Shown here piece by piece: positions 25,353 through 35,949 of a stretch of DNA of 64,000 nt. This DNA comes from Phallus indusiatus (lineage: Eukaryota > Basidiomycota > Agaricomycetes > Phallales > Phallaceae), in NCBI GenBank assembly GCA_027605045.1, contig JAQFWX010000029.1, positions 1-64,000 on the forward strand, read 5' to 3'. The notes under the pieces were generated by a model. It did no database searches and had not been told where the DNA came from. It saw only the letters and a program-made list of their open reading frames with translations. The position numbers and the translations under genes were made by a program. Every line of letters begins with the position of its first letter. The first letter of the stretch is position 1.

Positions 25353-26109
25353 GATTGGGACACGAAGAAACGAAATCCTGTACCCGAAGAGAGCGGGATA
25401 TATAGTACAAGGAGAATAAGAAAAAACTAACTTTTGCTACGGATCTCACCTGCTTTATAGACTGTTTGTAGATCGCAGCCAGGCAATTATTAATTATGAT
25501 TTATGTGTCGACACTTATAGCCTTCAAGGCACATTGTCTGTGCACTTGTACAGCGCTAACAGATTCAGGAATCAAAAGTTGGCGCTTCGGGTTGCCTAAG
25601 CTGTATACCCTTGGGACTCGAGCCGAGGTGTGTGGTAGGATCTGACCTCGGGAACTCAAATGTATGGATAATTTTAGATCATCCATAAGAGCGGAGATTC
25701 TGTACGGAAGGAAATCAGTGAATTTCGCACATTGAAATTCGAGAAAGATATACATATTCCTGACCCGGATCACAAATTACACAAGTCAGCATCAAGAGTT
25801 TAAGACGTTGTCATTTGCTCACCAATTAATTCCGTAGCCTTTATCCAGATTATGTGCACGTGTTCCCAAGTGTGTTCATGATAGAATTCCGTTTGCGAAC
25901 TTGTGGTCCTGTACAACAAACACTCCGCAGTTCACGGCTCGCTCGACGCTTGCCCCACAGCTCAATTCGAAGTCAGTCCGCTTCGGAAGTGAGATGAGGC
26001 GATGATGGTTAATAGGATTCAAAGTCCATTACGTGGATGATGCATGCTGACTCTTGCTGAGCCTACAGCCTGAGGTCGCGTAATACAACGCGTATCATAT
26101 ATCGCATCA

Positions 26110-27085
26110 CACTTGTCACATCTACCAGTGTGTATCTCGCTGATCAGTTATTCGTCGTTCGGTACTACGACGCCGATGGTTACTCTGGTTACATCAGAAG
26201 CAACACGAACTCTTCTTATTTCCAGCAATCATCAACAAGGTACACAGAACACACTGTTCCTCCGCGAAAAACAAAGACATACGAGTCTCCTAAGGCACCG
26301 CTTCAGTCTGCGAGCAAAACAATGTACGGAAAGCACGTTCAGCAGCTAAAGAAAGCACTAAAGGGCCCTCGTATATGACTTGACCTTCAAACAAGCAACT
26401 GCACAGCCAATAAGGATGTGTTACGCACGACCATCGACGACGCCTCAGTTGACTATATTATCCAGAAATCACATTATGATGTTGATGAAAAGACGAAGAG
26501 AAGATTGGTTGATGAGTTGCGTTGAGTCGGTTCGCGTTCACACATATGGAGTACTGGGCTGATTGGATTATGAATGATGTTCGTACGCCGTTTTCACCAT
26601 GCGGATGGGTTGTCTGACAAACACCATCTTCATAAGTGTCAGACAGTCGTCGACGCATGTTATTTGTTAGACTGCGACTACAGCTCCTGCAGTTCGTAAA
26701 CATATTAACAAATTGGTGTCCTTCTACAGCCCGCCTATCGGATCTTCGAAAATTTGAACGGCCAGCGGGATGTGGAAAATAATGACCCAGTCGAGCATTC
26801 GGCTCATCTTCTCAAGATATGTGTTACGATATCGATATGCAAAGCCGTGATGTCGTATCCGAATATCACCACTGACAAATAATCACACCTTGCGGGTACG
26901 GAATCGTGTCTTGGTCAAGCCAGCGAGAAACGCGTTTGACTGTGTTGGACCTGCGCTCTCTAAGACTGCAATTCCTACGTATGACTTTCGGTAAAGTTGT
27001 TGTTTGTACCAGTGATGAACAAATCCTCATAAAAAGCACACAGACGCCATTGTTTCATTCAAGTTGGAGCCCAGTGATAGGCTTT
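26110..27085 (+). other. Conserved upstream block of the P450 with a remnant coding segment
   Basis: This block occurs three times (also about 31166-32150 and 61682-62660). It contains a short segment that is open and conserved in all three copies, encoding DDAxVDYIIQKSHYDxDxKTKRRLVDxLR followed by a stop; with a one-base shift the frame continues EYWADWIMNDVRTPFSPC (seen best in the 61.7-62.2 kb copy). I do not recognise the protein. Because each copy needs a frame change and there is no clear start, it is best treated as a remnant of an unknown gene lying between the DUF6533-like gene and the P450. Confidence 0.4.
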
Positions 27086-27087
27086 GT

Positions 27088-28110
27088 TTCAGGATGCAGC
27101 TTTTGCGCGGACGAGACAGTATGGCAGTGTTGTTAAGATACATTCTGAGCTAGGAGTATGGAAAACCGTTTGCTTTATTCGTTCTTCGAAATTGATATCA
27201 CGAATTAAGCCAAAATGCTTTTCATATCTGATTCCCAAGGTACAAGCCGATTTAGAAGGCTAGTTTATGTACAACTTACGGCATAAAGCCCCGGACTTTG
27301 TTTTCTCTATTATGAAATGTTTGCCTACAAAGCGTTTAAAACGGATTTCAAGCTACATGACCGTGGTTACCTCCGTTGCTGATGAAATTGTCAGGAAGCA
27401 AACGAGTTTATATCGTGAAGGGAAAGAAGGCTCCAGAGACCTAATGAGTATTTTAGGTACGTAATTACTACCGCTATCATCTTCACAAGTAATGATAATA
27501 TGTATGTTATTAGTCCGTGCAAATCTGTCAGAAAATCCTAAAAGCAGGCTCAGCAAGATGCAAGTTCTCTCGCAACTCACGTTAGTTATTTTTGCAGGAA
27601 ATTGAACGTTAATGGTGATCAAAAACAAACAGGACATTCTTTTTCGCTGGACACGAGACTACTGCCACAACGATGAGTTGGATTCTATACGAACTTACAA
27701 GACATCCGCAATATCAAACGAAATTGAGAGAGGAAATTACCTCTATGCGAGCCAAGCCTGTCCAGAATAAACAGGATGAAATAATAGCGGCAGATTTGGA
27801 CGCCATGCATTACCTCAATGCGATCATCAAGGTACGGATACCAATTCACCGAGGTTACAAAAATGATGACGACGCACACTTGGAAGGAAACTCTCCGTTT
27901 TCATCCAACTACTCCGGAATTATATGGGAGATGCGGAAAGACATGGTGATACCTTTATCCGAACCCATCAAAACCACGACTGGGGAAGTTATCACAAGCA
28001 TTCCGGTTGAACATGGTCAACAAATGTTTTTTGGAATTCTGACTTATAACAGGTTTGTCGATCTCATCTTAATTCTTTTCTTTTCAATGTCTTAGAATTG
28101 CTTCCCCAGG
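27088..28110 (+). pseudogene. Cytochrome P450, truncated at both ends
   Basis: Parts of a class II fungal P450 can be read: AAFARTRQYGSVVKIHSELGVWK from the N-terminal third (in two short pieces), LRHKAPDFVFSIMKCLPTKR, then DEIVRKQTSLYREGKEGSRDLMSIL, NLSENPKSRLSK, an FFAGHETTATT oxygen-binding I-helix split by an intron, MSWILYELTRHPQYQTKLREEI, LDAMHYLNAIIK, and VIPLSEPIKTTTGEVITS. The C-terminal region with the haem cysteine is absent: after GILTYNR and a donor site the sequence switches near 28110-28158 to the flank shared with 20449. At the 5' side the TATA box and first ~67 codons present in the 62.7 kb copy have been deleted. The ETLR motif exon is not recognisable. It cannot encode a working enzyme. 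Confidence 0.75.
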
Positions 28111-28157
28111 CTAAAATCGGGCGGTGCTCGGGCTAATCACAGACCCCAGCATCTCGT

Positions 28158-28905
28158 CCAACAGGTCTTTTCATACTAGCCGCCATGTAATGCATTTCGA
28201 TATATAATCAAATATCTTCTCTCGGTTTAAGAAGTGATTGTTCTTCTGTCAACAGTTTTTAGTGGATTATCAACGCCTGAAAGTCCGGGTCTTCTGTGTC
28301 GGCCTATAGCACCCACCTTCGTCTTGAATGGATTGGACCCTTGCGTTGGTGGGTGGACCAACTGTTTACAAATATTGCGATTCCACCAATGCATGGAATT
28401 CCCGACCGCGGATTGTTGATGAATCTGACTCAGGCTTTGGCTCTCAGAATAAAATGACGGACGATATTATTACTACGCGACTGTGCTCATAAAATAAAGT
28501 TGGCGCTGTACATGTTGCAACTCTGGAGTTATTGTGTCCAGGTTAAATTGACTTAACGTCCATTAGATTATTTGAGTCCAGTCACATCGTCACTTGGGAA
28601 TTTTTAACTTCGCTCAAATTATATAAATAGATCTTTTTTCGTGTACTTTGGGCGACACGTACAGAAATGGGAGATGCACTTCGTTATTGCATCTAAAGCC
28701 ATACATGAAAACGCATCTGGTTTGTTTACGGGAAAGCGTGATTTATTTAGGCCTTCGATCGCATCATGACATATTGAGGATAATGATGCAACATACGAGC
28801 CCTATGTTTCAGTCATGATCCCGACTACATGAACACGTCCATGCCATTTTCTTTCCAATGCCAGCTCGATACTTTGGTCATCAGGGGTATATCCTACGCG
28901 AGTCA
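28158..28905. repeat. Second copy of the block at 20449-21175
   Basis: Near-parallel copy of the 3' flank and tail exon of DUF6533-like copy 2, joined on the left to the broken P450 and on the right to a copy-3-like gene body. It includes a small acattg/tattactac insertion difference and a longer lead (ggtttgtttacggg) absent from the other copy. The right-hand switch point lies about 28905-28915, inside the tail exon of copy 4. Confidence 0.75.
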
Positions 28906-30236
28906 TTTGCTCGACCCCTTGAGGCCCTAACGAACGTAGATTCAAGATCAAGCGAGTGCACTAATATTTTAAAGACTGAGAGCATCACTGTAAAATTTGG
29001 ATTGACGCTTACACATATACTTGATACAGTAGCCTGCCATCTGTGATTATACGATTGCAGAATCATAAAAGCGAGTTAAAGCTATGGCACTTACAATATA
29101 AAATCAATTCCCAAATAGCTTGTATGTCTGTTATATATAACACAGAGAAGTAAACTGACTAAATGATACACTTATGGGACCCATTTCCTTCGAAGAAAAC
29201 GATGTCCGACGCACCTAGCTGAACCACATAAACCCATACGCCATCTCGGACGAACACAGTATAAATCTGAGACATTTGTCTCTGTACTTTGAGTATTCCT
29301 GCATTGCGGAAATCAAGATAGATAGAGGAGAATTTGGAAAACATGAAAATGAACAAAATGCTTTGGAAGATCAACTCGGGTATCCTACTCTAGGAATTCA
29401 TTATCGGTGGATGCTTTTGATATAGCGGGATCCTTACCAAATGATTGAAAGAGCTTTGGGATATGAAAATGTGGTACAGCCTCCAAGTACCGTTTTAAGA
29501 GTGGGGAAAGGATCTGGTATTATCGTGTAAGACGATATACCTATTATCAGAAATACGAGGATGGAAATATTTGTCGCCACAAAAAGAGTCCCCAGGAGTA
29601 GCTGGAGCATGAAATTCCAATTGTAGACGGCGAGAACTGACAAGAAAAATTTGAAAGACGAAACTTCATTGGTAGTCCAACCCTCACCTCGGTAGATCAA
29701 TAATATTTGCGAGGCGCACATCAAGATCGCGAAACTAAATGACCGAAACCAGATATAAGCCTTGCATGTAAAATGTGCTACTGGGGCATTTGATAAAAAG
29801 ATTGCGACGCTGACGCTAAGAGAACTAATCATGAAACCACATCAGAAGAAAAGAGCGGTCCATACGTACAATTGGGCACCGAGAGCCAGGTATCGCAGGA
29901 CGAGGAAAACAACTGTAATGACAGATGGTTTCGATCTGATTGTATTCGTCAATATGGACTATAGCGACGGGAATGTCATTCACCTCCAAACTAATCTGAT
30001 CTGTCGGAGTAGGCTCATTATTAGCCTACAATAGTTAGATGCGAAATGTGAAAATCTTGCCTCTTCAGACAGAGTCACAAGAAAATCCCATGTTATCAAG
30101 GTACAAGCAGATGCTACGAGAAAGTAAGTTGGTTCATTTAAAACGAAGTAAAGTAGGAGCAACCTAAGTTAACAAGCAAAGGGTATCTTCCATTCGCTAG
30201 TCCTTGAAATTGCTCGGGGGTTAGGTTTACTGCCAT
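28802..30236 (-). CDS. DUF6533-like multi-pass membrane protein, copy 4 (mosaic)
   Basis: The start at 30236-30234 gives MAVNLTPEQFQGLANGRYPL. The next exons have VSACTLITWDFLVTLSEE (with a changed donor context), a WFRSFSFAILMCASQILLIYR helix, VYNWNFMLQLLLGTLFVATN, SILVFLIIGISSYTIIPDPF, LGGCTTFSYPKALSIIW, ILFIFMFSKFSSIYLDFR and QIYTVFVRDGVWVYVVQLG, all nearly identical to copies 3 and 5. The tail exon, however, changes from the copy-3 type (LNLRSLGPQGVEQ) to the copy-2 type (MTRVGYTPDDQSIELALER), ending at 28802. No internal stop was seen. It therefore looks like an intact gene produced by recombination or gene conversion between two paralogues. Confidence 0.66.
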
Positions 30237-32290
30237 GTTTGGATCACGAAGAAACAAAATCCTGTACCCGAAGAGAACGGATGATATAAGAGAGAACTAA
30301 ATTTTTGCTACGGATTTCACCTGCTTTATAGACTGTTCGTGGATGATCGTAGCCAAGCGATTATTAATTATAATCTATGTGTTGACACTTACAGCCTTTA
30401 AGGCACATCTGCGCATTTGTTTTTCCCACATTTTTTGACATCGCAAATCCGAAGGCCTGACGTTTCTACATATGCATAAAGTTGGGCCGAGCTTGTAGGG
30501 CGCTTCAGAAGTTGGTGATTCGTATACTCTTTGGGATCCGAGCGAAGTGCGTGGTAGGCGTACTTGACCTCGAGAACTCATGATTTTAGATCAAATAATA
30601 TTATTGTCGCAAAAATCGAAAATGGTTTATATTGATTTATAAATGTGAAGTTAGCGCGCCTTGGCTCATTTATAATCAATATACGGTCGGACCTCTAATA
30701 AGGCATACCCCTCCGTGGACACAAAATTATGCCTTATTGGAGGTATGCCTTAGTGTATTTCCGGCAATTTCCGAATCCTCGGCTATGCTCTAGACGCCAG
30801 CCTAGGTGATAGACGTTAGCCTATCTTCTGCACAATCTGTCACGCGAGTCACGACTCGCGACAAGACGAAGCCAACATTTTCCAGTTGACGAGGCCCTAA
30901 ATTGTATTCATTATAATGCTTTTACTCTTTTTTAGGACATTTGAGCGCTACATTTCGCCAAATTTATGACCTGCATCTCCTTAATAGGATACTAATTATG
31001 CCTTTTTTTCCCAAAAAAGTATGCCTTATGGGGTATTGGAGGATTATGCCTTATGCCTCTCAAATCACCGCCCACCGACTCGGGAGTCCCAAAATTTTAT
31101 GCCTTACTGGAGTTATGCCTTTTCAGACGTATGTCTTATTAGAGGTCCGACTGTAGTATGTATCCTTGTTGGGCAGTTGTTCGTCGTTCGGTGCTACGAC
31201 GCCGATCGTTAATACTCTGGTTACATCAGAAGCAACACGAACTCTTCTTATTTCCAGCAATCATCAACAAGGTACACAGAACACACTGTTCCTCCGTGAA
31301 AACAAAATGACATCCGTGTCTCCTAAGCTAGCACTGCTTCAGTCTGCGAGCAAAACAATGTACGAAAAGCACGTTCAGCAGCTGAAGAAAGTACCAAAGG
31401 ACCCTCGTATACGACTTGTCCTTCAAACAAGCAATTGCATAGTCAATAAAGATGAGTCACCGCACGACCATCGACGACGCATTAGTTGACTATATTATCC
31501 AGAAATCACATTATGATGTTGATGGAAAGACGAAGAGAAGATTGGTTGATGGGTTGCGTTGAGCCGGTTCGCGTTCATCTAGAGTACTGGGCTGATTGGA
31601 TTATGAATGATGTTCGTATGCCGTTTTCACCATGTGGATGGGTTGTCTGAAAAAGACCATCTTCATAAGTATAAGACAGTCGTTGACGCATGTTATATGT
31701 TAGACTGCGACTACAGCTCCTGCAGTTCGTAAACATATCAACGAATTGGTGTCCTTCTACAGCCCGTCTGTCGGATCTTCGAAAATTTGAACAGCCAACG
31801 GGATGTGGAAAATATTTCAGTAATGGCTCTGTCGAGTATTTGGCTCATCTTCTCAAGATATTGTTACGATATCAATATGCAAATTCGTGACGTCGTATGT
31901 GAATATCACCTCTGATAATAATCACATCTTGCGGGTACGGAATCGTGGCTTGCCAGCGATAATCACGTTTGACTGTGTCGAACCTGCGTCAGTGAAGATT
32001 TTTCGAATTGTGTAATTCCTATGTTATCACTTTCGGTAAAGTTGTTGTTTGTGTTTCAGTGACGATTCTGATAAAGAAGCACACAGACGTCATTGTTTCA
32101 TTGGAGCCCAGTGATTAGTAGGCTTTGTTTCAGGCGCTATATATAATACAAGCATTTGACAGGCGACTCCTTACGTTCCCAGTTTTCCCACTACTGAAAA
32201 GAGGATCCGCGATTATGGATCTTCAAGGCCTCATACTGTATGGAATTGGATTAGCTTTTTTGGCTTGTCAATATCTGTTTAAGCGTCTGG
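28905..32290. repeat. Duplication unit U4
   Basis: Copy of the U3/U5 unit: DUF6533-like gene, intermediate block, and the P450 upstream block with TATA-like sequence (gctatatataatac near 32138-32151) and P450 start codon at 32215. A 470-bp inverted-repeat element (30684-31153) sits in place of part of the intermediate block. The unit ends abruptly at about 32290-32298, where it meets a fragment of the alpha/beta hydrolase gene. Confidence 0.78.
30684..31153. mobile_element. Non-autonomous Tc1/mariner (pogo-like) element, MITE
   Basis: The element is bounded by inverted repeats: left cggtcggacctctaataagg, right (reverse complement) cagtcggacctctaataaga, and both sides are flanked by the dinucleotide TA. 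The sub-terminal motif atgccttat recurs several times inside. It is 470 bp and no transposase reading frame of useful length is present, so it would have to be mobilised in trans. TA target duplication and a CAGT-type terminus fit Tc1/mariner superfamily pogo-like elements. The right flank (gtatgtatc) matches the uninterrupted sequence in U5, supporting the insertion. Confidence 0.75.
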
Positions 32291-32298
32291 TAAATTGA
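32215..32298 (+). pseudogene. Cytochrome P450 N-terminal fragment
   Basis: From the ATG at 32215 the frame encodes the N-terminal membrane anchor MDLQGLILYGIGLAFLACQY and LFKRLV, nearly the same as the P450 start at 62754. It then runs into foreign sequence and stops at 32296-32298. The promoter region, with a TATA-like box about 70 bases upstream, is preserved. The truncation coincides with the joining point to the hydrolase fragment. Confidence 0.8.
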
Positions 32299-32815
32299 CG
32301 CCACTCCTCTAACGAGTCGATAAAGAAACCTTCAGCGGCTGCCACTCGTCCGGGTATATCGTCCTTCTTGGACTTGATTTTGAAAGGGACACGAGCAGAC
32401 CGGCCCATGCCTAGCCAATTCAGTGCGTAAATTGGTGTATGTCTCCGTCCGACCCAATCGCCCAGGGCAGAGAAGTTTTGGAAAAAGAACTCAAGGCCTG
32501 CACCGTACCCATGTAAAAGGACTGCAGGAGGGGTTTGGCTTGTTCGATTTGTTGGAAGTATTGAGAATGTGTTGATATAGTGCGATGGCTTGGACAGTTG
32601 TACGAAGGATGATTGGCCGGTTACTAGAGGTGCTGGATCGGGTAAACGTGCACCCTTAGGATTAAAGATAGAAAGATAATGATCTGTTTTAGGGAATGGT
32701 TAATCAAGCGAATGCATTTAAAAGAAAAACAAGCTACCTTAGAAGTCGCTCTTCACTAGACACAGATTCTTTCTCACCCACCACCCACCAACTGCGGTAA
32801 CGGGAATTCCGAAAA
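32291..32815 (-). pseudogene. 5' fragment of alpha/beta hydrolase gene (partial copy of 44960-45475)
   Basis: This stretch is a diverged duplicate of the first exons of the intact hydrolase at 44021-45482. It covers the sequence from just after the start codon to the codons before MGIERM, including the HGYGAG oxyanion-type segment and LNWLGMGR. The start codon region is lost (gggaattcc in place of the ATG context), and the gene is cut off before the GHSLG nucleophile motif. There are scattered substitutions and a short indel in the first intron. It is not expected to make a protein. Confidence 0.8.
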
Positions 32816-33109
32816 AAACCTATTGTGCATATGCTGTGAATGTGAATGAATATTCCTCCAAGGTACCGATGTGGACGCAATCTTGTATTGTACATACCTT
32901 CTAAAAAGAATTCGGCATCTCCTTTCACACCTTTTCAAGGTCCTGAAACTGATTTAAAATCGTTGAATGGCGAAGCATCATCAGAATATCGATGTGCAAA
33001 TAACCGGAAACCAGCATCATTTAATACATAGAAAGAATCATTCGAGAATTTAAAGATTTCTTTTGAATTTGTTACAACATCGTCGTTGTTAGTCACTAAT
33101 AGATAATCA
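32816..33109. other. Short intergenic stretch
   Basis: Just under 300 bases between the hydrolase fragment and the end of the monooxygenase. Open frames on both strands are short and lack motifs. Confidence 0.4.
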
Positions 33110-35030
33110 TTAATCACTATGTGCTTCTCCCCGCCCAGACCAATTTGAGTGCTGCGCCATTGTAAATTCTAAGATCGTTCTTTCATACCGAGTTTGATTC
33201 ATGTCGACAGGTTCCAATCTTTCCATCTTGAAAAAAAGATTGAACCACCAACAATAAATTTGACTCCATGGATACAACGACCCATTCCATCCATCGTCTC
33301 GTATGTACCACTGATGAGACATCAGAAAACGACGAGTACGATACCTAAATTACTTACAGATGTACGTCCGGCATACCAAACCTTCTTTCGAGAAGCATCT
33401 TGTATAGAGTTCGTGAACTCTTTCTCTGCGTCTTTCTTGACTTCAACAACCCTAGCCGTCCCTCGAATAAGAGGTTTCATAACCCCCAGTATCAAAGAAA
33501 TAACGCTGTAATTGATCATGTAATTAGCTTATAACTAAGATAATGTATGAGTGGTCGTTTCCTTTTCAATGAAAAAGATGGTTGAGGTGTGTCCGGTGCC
33601 AGAGTTTGGACCCTTTACCAGGAAAAGGTTGGGAAACCCGTGAACCGCGATTGACCCGTAAGCTGTTGGCCCTCCCATCCTTTCCCAATGGTCGGATAGC
33701 GTCTGTCCGTTTCTTCCTACTATAGGGAAAGGAGTAGTAGAACTGTTCGTAGAATACCCAGTTGCAAGAATAATAAGATCCACGGAATGTTCTCAATCTT
33801 CATATAATATTCCTGTCGGGGGTAGTTCGGTTTCCTCGTGCATGGCTAGGTTTATTTTGGGATCATGTAGACACTCTAAATATCCCCCTTTGAACACGGG
33901 TCTCTGAACTCGACGGTATCAAACCGAGTGGGCACAATGAAATAGTTTCGCACCTTACATCGCATTGTATACTTTGGTATCAAGATGTCATGGTATTTTC
34001 TTGGTGCCAGGGTGTATATATATATCGTCTAGCTTTCTCTTCCCATTTTTGTCGTGTACGCGCCGCCCTTGTATTCATGAATGACCCTCGAAAAGCTAAT
34101 TCAGCTACTAGGAACATGAGGGAACGCAGAGCCTTGCGAGCTAGGGGAATATAATGGAGAATCCATTTGACCGTGTTGCCATAGGGGAAATTAGTTGGTG
34201 TAATATACCATTGAGGAGAACGGATAACGTGGATTAGACTGGCAACCTTTGGGTGTATATGTGGCATCAGCTGACTCCCAGACGCTGATTTCAAACACAC
34301 AGGTTTTTATCGTCAAACGAGTAATAGTAACCACACTACGTACCACCGTTTCCGAGAACCACGACGTTTCTACTCAATGCTGTTGTCCCATCTGGAAGTA
34401 TGGACTATGGGGCCACCTTTGAAGGTATCTAAGTGAGGAATGTTAACTGACTTCGGCGTAGTGAGGTTCCCATTAGCGATGCATAAAACATTGCACGCGT
34501 GATGGAATATCCATTGTGAAGCTTGGTCTCGCAACGTTACTAACCATAAAGCTTTTTCTTCATCCCACTCGGCGCCTTCGCAGTTTGTGTTCAATGTCAT
34601 TAGCGGCCATAAATCATATTTCGTTGCCGTGTCTCGCAAATATTGCTCAAATTCTCGGCCATCTGGTCTAAACTTGGTCCATCTGGTAGAAGTAGGGTTG
34701 AAGGAAAACGAATAGAAATCCGCAGGAATATCGCATGCGACACCTTGAGATCGTACGTGAGAACGTCGAAGATGCAGCTATACCTACATGCGAAACTAAC
34801 TCACCTGGGTACTTTTGGACTTTCCATACACCTCCAGGACCATCTTCGCTGTATAAGGTGCCTGGTTAAGCGCATGGCGCTCTTGTTACATCATATAGGT
34901 GGATGTCTCTGAACTTCATGGTTTGCTGCAAACGAATGGCCAACGCAAGGCCCGACAGTCCCGCCCCTATACATATCACACGGGAATGAAGAACCGGTTG
35001 CGGACTTGATGACGTAGGGTTTGCGGCCAT
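33110..35030 (-). pseudogene. Baeyer-Villiger-type flavin-containing monooxygenase, broken
   Basis: The family uses FAD and NADPH to insert oxygen into ketones or other substrates. From the ATG at 35030 the frame gives VICIGAGLSGLALAIRLQQ (the FAD-binding GxGxxG), then GPGGVWKVQKYPG, a TTKFRPDGREFEQYLRDTA-like region, GNGG and ASGSQLMPHIHPKVASLIHV, APRKYHDILIPKYTMRCK, RPVFKGGYLECLHDPKINL, LIILATGYST (the ATG motif), and LFLVKGPNSGTGHTS. The last exon has WYIRDDGWNGSLYPWSQIYC and ends at 33110. Three lesions are visible: a one-base frame change near 34372-34378, a two-base excess in a TA repeat at about 34013-34025 upstream of the APRKYHD segment, and an in-frame TGA just before LIILATG (about 33794). 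The junction after the first FAD motif is also out of phase. It is probably inactive unless these are assembly errors. Confidence 0.75.
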
Positions 35031-35949
35031 TGTCAGTCAGATCGTCAAAGATACAACGAGAAACAGCTGCACTTGCCACGATCACAGCAATCAAGCTGAG
35101 TATCCAGCTGCTCAGAACAAACGCTCAAATTTTCAAGTGGTAGTCAATCATCTTCGACATCCGCGTGGTCCAAGTACGGTCCCAGTCGTTGGAGGATTGG
35201 CAGTAAAAAAGCGTAGCCTCGAGTTTCCTTCCACGGGGTGACGCTGTCACGCGGTCTGGTCTCGAAGCTAAAAAAGCGGTCTGAAGAGAAGGCGCCGGAA
35301 CGGCACCAACGCTCGCGGGTGCCAGAGCCAATCGCGTGTTGCTCCCGGCCATCGCACTCGAGCTAGGTGACATCCTAGCCTCGTCACCATCATTAATTCA
35401 TTCCTTCCATCGTTCTTTCGCGCCCTCCATCCCACCCTAACGCTCGCTAGAGCACTTAACAGTACCGTTTCGTTTCACTCCAAGTGACGGCCTCCGAATT
35501 CGCCGAGCAGGAGCCCGCCCACTCAGCGGTCTTGTTCCGCGTTCTGAGCACAGCTCTTCCCCCCAACCACGGACACCATCACGGGGCACGAGACGAGGCA
35601 GGAAGATAGATCAGCATCGGAAGCAATAACTACTGAAGGAAAAAGATAGCCATTTATTATGGAGAAGTGTTTCGTATGTTTCAGATTTGTTACGTGATCA
35701 AAAACCCGAAAACCAAACAATTCGAACTTCTTAGGCTTGCCGTGTGGAAAACCAGATGCTGATTGGTTGCTCATTCCACATATGACGTGCGCTCGCTCCT
35801 CACTTGAGGCAGCAATTGAAGATCATCCATTTTTGGGCTTCTGAGCACAGAACATTCGCGGGTGAACATGTAAAAAAGGAGGATATTAGGCGCCTGGTCA
35901 CAGTGTGTACTTAACAACGGCCTTTCCTCACCGCCCGCGCGCACTGCAA
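35031..35949. promoter_or_regulatory. Divergent intergenic region, monooxygenase and MFS transporter
   Basis: About 900 bases separate the divergent starts of the monooxygenase (minus) and the transporter (plus), so both promoters should lie here. A minus-strand 82-codon frame (35125-35373) rich in Ala/Ser/Arg and an 83-codon one (35523-35774) have no recognisable domain. No specific binding site was identified. Confidence 0.4.

Larger units (their letters stand above)
23838..27115. repeat. Duplication unit U3 (DUF6533-like gene plus P450 upstream block)
   Basis: This unit is repeated at 28905-32290 (U4) and 59430-62957 (U5). It contains a minus-strand DUF6533-like gene, then about 700 bases including a tcgacacttat block with a shared short frame (25501-25773 here, 30375-30581 and 61061-61321 elsewhere), then a roughly 1-kb plus-strand block starting near 26113 that leads into the N-terminal coding region of a P450. 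Substitutions and small indels separate the copies throughout, so the duplications are not recent. In U3 the P450 promoter and first codons are deleted. Confidence 0.8.

Noticed and set aside
25501..25773. Repeated 90-codon minus-strand frame (also at 61061-61321 and in part at 30375-30581)
   Set aside because: It is shared only because the units are duplicated; there is no motif, and the third copy is altered and shortened.
35125..35373. 82-codon minus-strand frame upstream of the monooxygenase
   Set aside because: Low-complexity Ala/Ser/Arg composition in promoter territory and no recognisable domain.
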